64,000 bases of DNA, from assembly GCA_029212415.1 (NCBI GenBank), contig JARGOF010000001.1, positions 310,001 through 374,000 on the forward strand, in the 5' to 3' direction. Of the stretch, positions 57,162 through 64,000 are shown piece by piece. The DNA comes from Rhizobiaceae bacterium (GTDB lineage Bacteria > Pseudomonadota > Alphaproteobacteria > Rhizobiales > Rhizobiaceae). The notes beneath the pieces were generated by a model that ran no database searches, was not told the origin of the DNA, and was given only the letters and a program-made list of their open reading frames with translations. A program made the position numbers and the translations under genes. How positions within the stretch are numbered: position 1 is the first letter of the stretch; every line of letters starts with the position of its first letter.

Positions 57162-58100
57162 ATGCGTTGGAAGGGTCGTCGCCAAAGCAGTAATATTGAA
57201 GATCGTCGAGGAAACCAGGGCGCCGCACCGCGCCGCAATCCTTTTGGCCGGGGCGGGAACATCAAACTGCCAAGCGGCGGGCGGCGGGTTCGTCGCGCAT
57301 CCGGTGGCGGGATTTCGATGATCGTCATTCTGGTCGTCGGCTATATCATCCTCAAGGCATTGGGCATTGATCCATCGGCATTGTTGGCCGGCATGGATGG
57401 TGGATCGTCCACCAGTCAGCAGGTGCAGGCACCGCCCGCGGAGCAGGTGTCGCCGCAGCGCCAGGATGAGATGACGCAGTTTGTTTCGACCGTACTGGCG
57501 GAAACCGAAGACACATGGCGTGGCATTTTCAAGGCGAATGGTGCCGTCTACGAGGATCCGACACTGGTGCTGTTTAGCGGCCAGGTCCGCTCAGCCTGCG
57601 GCTCGGCAAGCTCGGCTTCAGGGCCGTTTTATTGCCCGTCTGACCGCAAGGTCTATATCGACCTGACTTTTTACGATGAGCTGGAGCGTCGCTTTGGTGC
57701 GTCCGGTGACTTTGCGCAGGCCTATGTATTGGCCCACGAGGTTGGACATCATGTGCAGAACCTGATCGGCGTCCTGCCGAAATTCAACGAGATGCGCGCC
57801 ACCTTGAGCAAGGTTGAGGAAAACAGGATGTCTGTGCGGGTGGAATTGCAGGCCGATTGTTTTGCCGGCATCTGGGCGCATTTCACCGCCCAGAAGGGGC
57901 TGCTTGAGGGCGGCGATCTGGAGGAAGCGCTCAATGCGGCCAACCAGATCGGCGATGACACCTTGCAGCGCAGCACGCAGGGCTATGTGGTGCCGGACAG
58001 TTTCAATCACGGCACGTCGCAACAGCGCAAGGACTGGTTTAGCAAGGGCTTTCAAACCGGGCGCCTGGATGCCTGCGATACGTTCAACAGTCCGGTTTAG
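57162..58100 (+). CDS. Neutral zinc metallopeptidase (YpfJ family)
   Basis: A 312-aa membrane-anchored protein. A basic, Arg/Gly-rich N-terminus leads to one hydrophobic helix (ISMIVILVVGYIILKALGI), a Gln/Pro-rich linker and a zinc-peptidase domain with H192-E-V-G-H196 in LAHEVGHHVQN, preceded by ACGSASSASGPFYCPSDRKVYIDLTF. The domain should face the periplasm. Physiological substrate unknown. Converges with carA. Confidence 0.92.
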   Translation: MRWKGRRQSSNIEDRRGNQGAAPRRNPFGRGGNIKLPSGGRRVRRASGGGISMIVILVVGYIILKALGIDPSALLAGMDGGSSTSQQVQAPPAEQVSPQRQDEMTQFVSTVLAETEDTWRGIFKANGAVYEDPTLVLFSGQVRSACGSASSASGPFYCPSDRKVYIDLTFYDELERRFGASGDFAQAYVLAHEVGHHVQNLIGVLPKFNEMRATLSKVEENRMSVRVELQADCFAGIWAHFTAQKGLLEGGDLEEALNAANQIGDDTLQRSTQGYVVPDSFNHGTSQQRKDWFSKGFQTGRLDACDTFNSPV

Positions 58101-58154
58101 GGGCGATTGAGTGCCTGCTGCCGGACCAGGCGCAGCCTGTGTTGCAGCAGCGCT

Positions 58155-59357
58155 CTATTCGGCGAGCGCTGCTTCTCCGCGTTTTTCGCGGATCAGATTG
58201 ATGAACCTGCGAAACAGATAATGCGAATCCTGTGGTCCAGGTGAGGCTTCGGGATGGTGCTGCACCGAAAATATTGGCTTGCCCTTGACCCGCAGGCCGC
58301 AATTGGAACCGTCAAACAGCGAGACATGGGTTTCTTCCACCTCGGCCGGCAAAGACTTGCCGTCGACGGCGAAACCATGGTTCATCGATACGATTTCCAC
58401 CTTTCCGGTGGTGTAATCCTTGACCGGGTGGTTGGCGCCGTGATGGCCCTGATGCATTTTTGTCGTGTTTGCACCCAGCGCCAGCGCCAGTATCTGGTGT
58501 CCAAGGCAGATGCCGAAAACGGGAATATCGTGTGTCAGCAAGGCCTGAATGACCGGCACGGCATAGATGCCTGTTGCTTCCGGATCGCCCGGGCCGTTTG
58601 ACAAAAAGATGCCATCCGGTTTCAAGGCGATGATCTCGTCTGCGCCCATTTTGGCCGAGACGACCGTGATGCGGCAACCAAGGCCGGCAAGCAACCGCAG
58701 GATATTGCGTTTGATCCCATAGTCGACCGCGACGATATGGATGTCGTGATCATCGGCCTTGTGGTCGCTGTATCCCTCGTTCCAGACCCATGGTGTTTGT
58801 GTCCATTGCGATGATTGGCCGCTTGTGGTCTCCTTTGCCAGATCCAGCCCAACAAGTCCGTGCCAGTCGCGGGCGCGCTGGCGCAGGTCGTCCAGGTCGA
58901 ATTGACCGTTCGGGTCATGGGCGATGACGCCATTGGGCATGCCGTTTTCGCGAATCCATACCGTCAATGCCCGTGTATCAATGCCGCACAGGGCGACAAT
59001 GCCCCGGGCTTTCAGCCAGGCATCAAGATGCTCGCCGGAACGGTAATTGGAAGGCTCGGTTATATCCGCCTTGAATATGGCGCCGACCGCGCCGTGGCGT
59101 GCGGCAGGTGTCAGATCTTCAATATCCTCGCTGTTGGCGCCGATATTGCCGATATGTGGAAATGTGAAGGTGACGATCTGTCCGGTGTAGGACGGGTCGG
59201 TCAGAATTTCCTGGTATCCGGTCAGGGCCGTATTGAAACAGACTTCGGCCTCGACCGTACCGGTTGCACCAAGGCCATGGCCTTCGATCACTGTGCCGTC
59301 AGACAGGACGAGGAGGGCGGTTGGCTTGCGTTTTTCCCAGACTGATGTTTTGGTCAT
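58155..59357 (-). CDS. carA: Carbamoyl-phosphate synthase, small subunit
   Basis: Glutamine amidotransferase subunit that feeds ammonia to CarB. A 400-aa protein: N-terminal CarA domain (EGHGLGATGTVEAEVCFNT) and a class I GATase with nucleophile C284 in FGICLGHQI and the catalytic H368/E370 in QHHPEASPGP. Divergent from the YqeY gene across 296 bases that must hold both promoters. Confidence 0.98.
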   Translation of the reverse strand: MTKTSVWEKRKPTALLVLSDGTVIEGHGLGATGTVEAEVCFNTALTGYQEILTDPSYTGQIVTFTFPHIGNIGANSEDIEDLTPAARHGAVGAIFKADITEPSNYRSGEHLDAWLKARGIVALCGIDTRALTVWIRENGMPNGVIAHDPNGQFDLDDLRQRARDWHGLVGLDLAKETTSGQSSQWTQTPWVWNEGYSDHKADDHDIHIVAVDYGIKRNILRLLAGLGCRITVVSAKMGADEIIALKPDGIFLSNGPGDPEATGIYAVPVIQALLTHDIPVFGICLGHQILALALGANTTKMHQGHHGANHPVKDYTTGKVEIVSMNHGFAVDGKSLPAEVEETHVSLFDGSNCGLRVKGKPIFSVQHHPEASPGPQDSHYLFRRFINLIREKRGEAALAE

Positions 59358-59653
59358 TTCATTCCGTATCAGGCCCTTGCGGCCAGTTTGAAGGCCCGGA
59401 CTTGACGAATGCAGTCGGGCATACCACCTTATGGGACGAAAGCACCCTGAATATCAATTCAGCCGCTCCGCCTGTTTTTGATTGTCTATGCAGATGTGGG
59501 AACATAAACAAGGTCCTGCAATGCGTCAATCTGGAGCCTGGTGCCAATTTAAATAAAAAACACAGCAAATTCAGCAGCTTAGCCTGTTGGGTTTTGTTTG
59601 CATTGGTGGGCGTTACGGAATATTGTCCGCCAGAAATTGCTGGAGATAGCAGA

Positions 59654-60109
59654 ATGCGTGAAAGATTGGTTGCTTCCCTTAAAGAAGCGCAGAAGGCAAG
59701 AGATGCCCGTCGTGTTGGCACAATCCGGTTGATACTGGCTGCTGTCAAGGACAGGGATATTGCCAATCGCGGAGCGGGAAAAGACCCGGTTGGTGATGAG
59801 GATATCATGCAGATTCTTGGAAAAATGATCAAACAGCGCGAAGAATCCGCGCGGATCTTTGAAGAGGCTGCCCGGCTGGAACTGTCCCAGCAGGAGCGCG
59901 AAGAAATTGACGTGATCCGCAGCTTTCTGCCGGAGCAATTGTCCGATGATGATGTCAACCAGGCTTGCCGCAAGGTCGTGCAGCAAACCGGTGCGCAGGG
60001 ACTGCGCGACATGGGCAAATGCATGAATGCTCTGAAGACCGAATATCCGGGCCAAATGGATTTTTCCAAGGCATCGGGCGTGGTGAAGACGATCCTGCAT
60101 CACGATTGA
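59654..60109 (+). CDS. GatB/YqeY domain-containing protein
   Basis: A 151-aa YqeY protein, similar to the tail domain of GatB, the glutamyl-tRNA amidotransferase subunit. Typical stretches are ARRVGTIRLILAAVKDRDIA, then GKMIKQREESARIFEEAAR and a C-terminal FSKASGVVKTILHH. ATG 59654 has GGAG 9 bases upstream; the frame is open far upstream but without protein character. A terminator hairpin follows. Its place beside carA and upstream of dnaG is typical of Hyphomicrobiales. Confidence 0.94.
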   Translation: MRERLVASLKEAQKARDARRVGTIRLILAAVKDRDIANRGAGKDPVGDEDIMQILGKMIKQREESARIFEEAARLELSQQEREEIDVIRSFLPEQLSDDDVNQACRKVVQQTGAQGLRDMGKCMNALKTEYPGQMDFSKASGVVKTILHHD

Positions 60110-60160
60110 GGGCTCTATCCATGCGCCTCAATTTGCGGTCGCAGTATATCAAATATCTGA

Positions 60161-60188
60161 AAGCGACGCCTTATCGGGCGTCGTTTTG
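60161..60188 (+). terminator. Terminator after the YqeY gene
   Basis: Stem CGACGCC / GGCGTCG (60164-60183), extendable to 10 pairs with AAG / TTT including one G-T, with a 6-base loop and TTTT in the 3' arm. Confidence 0.75.
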
Positions 60189-60490
60189 ATTCGAGGCAAA
60201 GGCTGGATTAACCCGGCCCCAGATCCGTCTGGGCGCATCAGATGAATTGGTGCACCTGCAGGCCATCAATCACTTTTGATTAAAAAGCGGCTATATTGAT
60301 GACAATGGGCTGTTTTTGACCGTCCGGACCAAATTGGCTGATGCCTGTCCTGCTACCTCAGTTATAAGGGCGCCAATGGATCTTTGCGATTGACCGCCAT
60401 TCGCACCCATTGTGCAGATCGGAAACAGCAAAACGGACCGTGTGCCGGAACAGCCAGGGAACAAGATAATCGTATTTTGTATGACATGTC
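60189..60490. other. Upstream region of the LuxR-type gene
   Basis: 302 bases between the YqeY-gene terminator and the LuxR-type start. It presumably carries the LuxR promoter. I see no lux-box-like dyad that I could support. Confidence 0.4.
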
Positions 60491-61210
60491 ATGACAGTTG
60501 AGTTGCTCAGGCCCGATATTCATTCCGATATCGATGAACTGGAAACATCGTTTGATATTTTCAAATATCTTCGCAAGGCGGCGGAGCGCTATGGGCTGAA
60601 GTATTTTTCAGTCCTTGCGATGCCCGGTGACATGTCGGGCGGTTTCAAGAACAACAGCATCATCAACAATTGGCCGCCGGAGCTGATCACCGCCTATGAC
60701 CGGCTGGATCTGATCAATATCAGCCCGGTGATGAGGGCACTGCGGCGGGCCACAACGCCGATTGTCTGGCATGTGGATGATGTCCTCACGCACAGGATCT
60801 TACCGGAACTGGCTGACCTGAATGCATCCTTCCGCGAAAAGGGATTTTTGCGCGGCGCCAATTTTCCGGTGCACGATTCGCGCAGCCTGCGCGGCTCGGT
60901 CGGGTTTGCCGGTTCACGTGATGCGCTGCAGAGCAGCGAATTGCTCGAGTTGAGCATGATCGCCATTCATGTCTTTGATCGGCTGAGCAACATCACCTTC
61001 AGCAATGAGCGCGAAGTGTCGCCGCTGACGGACAGGGAGCTGGAATGCCTGAAGTGGACGTCGGCTGGCAAAACCAGCAGCGAAATTTCGACAATCCTCT
61101 CGCTGTCAGAACATACGATCAATCATTACCTCATCAGTGCCACAAAAAAGCTTGATGCTGTCAACCGGACGCAGGCCGTGGCAAAATCGATTCGCAAGGG
61201 CTGGATCTAG
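60491..61210 (+). CDS. LuxR-family regulator with autoinducer-binding-like domain (solo)
   Basis: A 239-aa protein with an N-terminal acyl-homoserine-lactone-binding-like domain and a C-terminal LuxR helix-turn-helix (LTDRELECLKWTSAGKTSSEI, SEHTINHYLISATKKL). Of the classic AHL-pocket residues, the aromatic ones seem present (W61, Y69, W93), but the invariant Asp of the usual DPV reads Ser (S78-P-V), so its ligand may be unusual or absent. No luxI-type synthase is in the window, so it is a solo here. It is upstream of dnaG on the same strand. Confidence 0.88.
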   Translation: MTVELLRPDIHSDIDELETSFDIFKYLRKAAERYGLKYFSVLAMPGDMSGGFKNNSIINNWPPELITAYDRLDLINISPVMRALRRATTPIVWHVDDVLTHRILPELADLNASFREKGFLRGANFPVHDSRSLRGSVGFAGSRDALQSSELLELSMIAIHVFDRLSNITFSNEREVSPLTDRELECLKWTSAGKTSSEISTILSLSEHTINHYLISATKKLDAVNRTQAVAKSIRKGWI

Positions 61211-61427
61211 AATATCCATTGTGATCAAGCCATATTTTGGTTTTGGCCGCCAGTCGTGCAAGGGCTGTGAATTACGGGCATGGCGCAAACCATGCGTGGT
61301 GCGCGCTGCGCATTGACTGTATAAGCCGAGGCGATGGAACCTGTGCGCAGGCCAGCCCGGTTCCATCATTCAGTGAAAATTGCTATCCGGCGGGTTCGCA
61401 CCGGTGCCGGACCAGGAGCAGAGTTTG

Positions 61428-63425
61428 ATGCGTTTTGACAGTTCCTTCCTCGACGATTTGCGCGATCGGGTTCTGATATCGGATGTTGTCGGCAGGCGTG
61501 TGGCCTGGGACAAGCGCAAGACCAATGTGTCGAGGGGCGACTATTGGGGCTGCTGCCCGTTTCATGGCGAAAAGACACCGAGTTTTCATTGCGAGGATCA
61601 AAAGGGCCGCTACCATTGTTTCGGTTGTGGCGTTTCAGGCGATCATTTCCGCTTTCTGACGGAACTTGAAGGGCTTTCATTCCATGAAGCCGTGCAACAG
61701 ATTGCCGATGCTGCCGGGGTCACCATGCCGGCGCATGATCCGCAGGCCGCGCAACGCGAGAAGGAACGCGCCAGCCTGTCCGATGTCATGGAAATGGCAA
61801 CGGCCTTCTATCAGGAGAAATTGCAGTCCGCCGAGGGCGCCAAGGCGCGGGCCTATCTGCGCGACCGGGGCCTGTCAGGCAGCACGATTGCCACCTTCCG
61901 TCTGGGCTATGCGCCGGACGGCAACAATGCCCTGAAGCAATATCTTGCGTCCAAAGGCGTCGACAAGCAGCAGATTGAAGATTGCGGTCTGGTTGTCCAC
62001 GGTCCGACCATTGCCGTTTCCTATGACCGGTTTCGCGACCGGATCATGTTCCCGATTCTGAGCGCACGCGAAAAGGTGATTGCCTTTGGCGGCCGGGCCA
62101 TGTCGTCCGATATTCCGGCGAAATATCTCAACTCAAACGAGACGGAACTGTTTCACAAGGGCCGGATTCTCTACAATTTTGCCCGCGCCCGGCGTGCCGC
62201 ACAGGGCGCTGATGGTGCGGGTAGCGTTGTCGCTGTCGAAGGCTACATGGATGTCATTGCGCTGCATCAGGCCGGTATCCAGCATGCGGTCGCCCCCCTT
62301 GGGACGGCGCTGACGGAAAACCAGCTTGATCTTCTGTGGCGCATCAGTCCCGAGCCGGTGTTGTGTTTTGACGGCGACGAGGCGGGAACACGCGCAGCCA
62401 ATCGCGCCGTTGATCTGGCGCTGACCGGTTTGCAGCCTGGCCGCTCCGTGCGTTTTGCCGTTTTGCCTGACGGGCAGGATCCCGATGATCTGGTGCGTGC
62501 CGGTGGTCGGGCGCCACTGGATGCTGTGCTGCATTCGGCAAGGCCTTTGGCCGACATGGTTTGGATGCGCGAAACCTCTGCGGGTGTCTTTGACACGCCG
62601 GAAAGGCGCGCAGCGCTGGAAAACAATTTCAAACGCATCACGGCGACCATCAGCGATGAGAATGTGCGCCGCCATTATGTGCAGGATATTCGCGACCGGT
62701 TGAGCGCCTTTTTCGAAAATTCCGGGTCCGGTTCCTCGGGGCGTCGCAACGGTGCGCCACGCGGCGACGACAAGTGGCAGGGTTTCCGAAACAATGGCGG
62801 GCGCGCTGGTGCCGGCCGTGCCGGAAAAGCTGCCAAGCGGCATATCATATCGGACAAGCTGGCGCGGTCCACGATGGTGCGTGGTGCCTCCGCATTGCCG
62901 GCGCTGCGGGAGACTTTTCTGGTCTTTACGCTGATCAATCATCCCGAATTGCTGACCAGTGAATTTGACGAGGTCGGCAATATCGAATTCGACAACAAGC
63001 AATTGACCATTTTGCTCGAGCAATTGCTGGCCATGTGTTCGGACGGCCTGAGTCTTGAGCGCGAAGCGGTTCTGCAGCGTCTCTACGATCAGGGACACGA
63101 GCAGTTCATTGGTCAATTGTCCCAGCAGATCCGGTATGCCCGCGAATGGACGTCAACACCGCAGGCCGCTCTTGAAGATGCCTATGAAGCCTTTGTGCAG
63201 GCACTTGCTCTCTACAAGCGCAGCCGCGCGCTCAGACAGCAGAAAAACGAGTTGGAACGCGATATTGGTGAAGCAACGGAGACGGGCGATCTTGAGGCCA
63301 TTCCCAAATTGATTCAATCGCTGCAATCCGTCCAGCATGAATTCGACAGACTTGAGCAACAGGAAGCCATTATTGAAGGATTCGGCGTCCTGTCGGGACG
63401 GGTCAAGGGCGCGGCACGAAAATAG
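61428..63425 (+). CDS. dnaG: DNA primase
   Basis: Makes RNA primers at the replication fork. A 665-aa protein: N-terminal CHC2 zinc finger (C43, H46, C64, C67 in CPFH...HCFGC), TOPRIM catalytic domain (KVIAFGGRAM, VVAVEGYMDVIAL, CFDGDEAG), and a C-terminal DnaB-interacting helical region. ATG 61428 has AGGAG upstream and the family start RFDSSFLDDLRDRV. It precedes rpoD, as in most alphaproteobacteria. Confidence 0.97.
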   Translation: MRFDSSFLDDLRDRVLISDVVGRRVAWDKRKTNVSRGDYWGCCPFHGEKTPSFHCEDQKGRYHCFGCGVSGDHFRFLTELEGLSFHEAVQQIADAAGVTMPAHDPQAAQREKERASLSDVMEMATAFYQEKLQSAEGAKARAYLRDRGLSGSTIATFRLGYAPDGNNALKQYLASKGVDKQQIEDCGLVVHGPTIAVSYDRFRDRIMFPILSAREKVIAFGGRAMSSDIPAKYLNSNETELFHKGRILYNFARARRAAQGADGAGSVVAVEGYMDVIALHQAGIQHAVAPLGTALTENQLDLLWRISPEPVLCFDGDEAGTRAANRAVDLALTGLQPGRSVRFAVLPDGQDPDDLVRAGGRAPLDAVLHSARPLADMVWMRETSAGVFDTPERRAALENNFKRITATISDENVRRHYVQDIRDRLSAFFENSGSGSSGRRNGAPRGDDKWQGFRNNGGRAGAGRAGKAAKRHIISDKLARSTMVRGASALPALRETFLVFTLINHPELLTSEFDEVGNIEFDNKQLTILLEQLLAMCSDGLSLEREAVLQRLYDQGHEQFIGQLSQQIRYAREWTSTPQAALEDAYEAFVQALALYKRSRALRQQKNELERDIGEATETGDLEAIPKLIQSLQSVQHEFDRLEQQEAIIEGFGVLSGRVKGAARK

Positions 63426-63900
63426 AACGACAGGCCCTTGTAAAGTGCATTGTGTGTCTTAAATGAATCTTCATGCGGAAGTGGACCAGTGCTGGGGTCT
63501 TGCTTTGGAAATCAGGAAAAGCTGCTGGTATTGACTCAGGCCACCTCTTGCCTTCTTAAAGGCGGTCTGTCCGTGAAAAATAGTGTTTTTAGTCATTATC
63601 CACTAAAAAACGCGTTTTTTGGCCGGATACGCTTGACGGATGGAGAAATTGGCGGAATCACCCTATTGGCGAGAAGTTTTATTTGGTCAAGCGAATTGGA
63701 ATTTTGTCCACTGGCGCAATATCAGCGGATCAGGCGCGACAGGTGCAGCCCGAAAAAAGGCGATGACACCATCCATGGTTAATCGGGAATTAAGCATCAT
63801 CCCATATTCAGTTCATAGCTGATTCCAGCTACTCGGTTTGGCGGTATCAGGCAAGGCAGAACCGAACGGATGTGATGCGCTCAGGAAAGTGACGGTATAT
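63426..63900. other. dnaG-rpoD intergenic region
   Basis: 475 bases holding the rpoD promoter region. It contains an AT-rich hairpin TTTTTAGT / ACTAAAAA (63586-63609, 8-base loop), which may end the dnaG transcript, and a perfect CtrA-type motif nearer rpoD. Short frames here show no protein character. Confidence 0.5.
63779..63793. promoter_or_regulatory. CtrA-type box TTAA-N7-TTAA upstream of rpoD
   Basis: TTAATCGGGAATTAA matches the full alphaproteobacterial CtrA consensus exactly and lies 107 bases before the rpoD start codon. A chance match in a sequence of this size is possible, so function is a hypothesis. Confidence 0.4.
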
Positions 63901-64000
63901 ATGGCAACCAAAGTCAAGGAAAACGAGGAAGCTGAAGCTGAACGTGAAACGACCAGCGATGGTCCGCTCCTCGATCTTTCAGACAATGCTGTCAAGAAAA
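63901..64000 (+). CDS. rpoD: RNA polymerase primary sigma factor RpoD, N-terminal fragment (runs off window)
   Basis: The first 33 codons are present: MATKVKENEEAEAERETTSD and then GPLLDLSDNAVKK, the characteristic N-terminus of alphaproteobacterial RpoD at the start of sigma region 1.1. The frame is open to the window edge. Its position right after dnaG supports the call. The ribosome binding site is weak. Confidence 0.9.
   Translation, partial: MATKVKENEEAEAERETTSDGPLLDLSDNAVKK

Noticed and set aside
59264-59653. N-terminal extension of the YqeY frame
   Set aside because: It runs antisense into carA and has no YqeY-like sequence; the start at 59654 has GGAG and the family N-terminus.
63586-63609. 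Operator for rpoD at the AT-rich hairpin
   Set aside because: It is about 290 bases from rpoD and equally well explained as the end of the dnaG transcript.

Overview
The window reads as chromosomal DNA of an alphaproteobacterium of the order Hyphomicrobiales (Rhizobiales). The evidence is gene content and gene order: petABC, the lgt-to-prs block, dnaG followed by rpoD, carA beside a YqeY gene, and above all the lsrB-trxB-lpsB-greA-carB order I know from Sinorhizobium-type genomes. A BA14K-family protein and an AbcR-like small RNA point the same way. I cannot assign a genus. No rRNA, tRNA, insertion sequence, phage or CRISPR array is visible.

Layout. 1-3.3 kb: end of an ABC exporter, then the cytochrome bc1 operon petABC with a strong terminator. 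3.4-9.8 kb: apt, two tandem MaoC-like genes, ychF-pth-rplY (translation), then a DUF1330 plus enoyl-CoA hydratase operon divergent from a TetR regulator. 9.9-19.4 kb is accessory: a GNAT/C39-peptidase fusion overlapping a RimK-like ATP-grasp gene, a convergent YopT-like (C58) cysteine protease, a Crp/Fnr regulator, and an operon of a berberine-bridge-type flavoenzyme with a SAM/class III cyclase/AAA/TPR giant. 19.7-28 kb is housekeeping: lgt, MidA-like methyltransferase, pgeF, an M24 homologue, a lipoprotein and prs on the minus strand; ubiK, ybjN-like, proC and csaA on the plus strand. 28-33.7 kb holds an EnvZ-like kinase, its probable response regulator and a MarR protein, with a locally AT-rich double-domain glycosyltransferase lying between kinase and regulator.

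33.8-41.3 kb: branched-chain aminotransferase, a metallo-beta-lactamase-fold hydrolase, the BA14K protein, then a LysR regulator divergent from a tight four-gene operon (acyl-CoA dehydrogenase, CaiB-type CoA-transferase, hydratase, CitE-type lyase) that resembles itaconate/mesaconate catabolism. 41.3-48.4 kb: cold-shock protein, EamA transporter, DUF1499 protein, sugar dehydrogenase, EAL phosphodiesterase, aspartate aminotransferase, a 7-copy 13-bp tandem repeat, and msrP. 48.5-64 kb: an AbcR-like sRNA with an LTTR-type site in its promoter, lsrB/vtlR, trxB, an lpsB-like mannosyltransferase, greA, carB, a small XRE regulator, a zinc peptidase, carA, yqeY, a LuxR solo, dnaG and the start of rpoD.

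Most accessory interest lies in three places: the ATP-grasp/GNAT-C39 pair with its neighbouring C58 protease, the flavoenzyme-cyclase operon, and the lsrB-AbcR regulatory module. Several ATG starts were moved downstream of the longest reading frame where a ribosome binding site or family alignment supports it; each entry says so. Residue numbers count from the start I chose.
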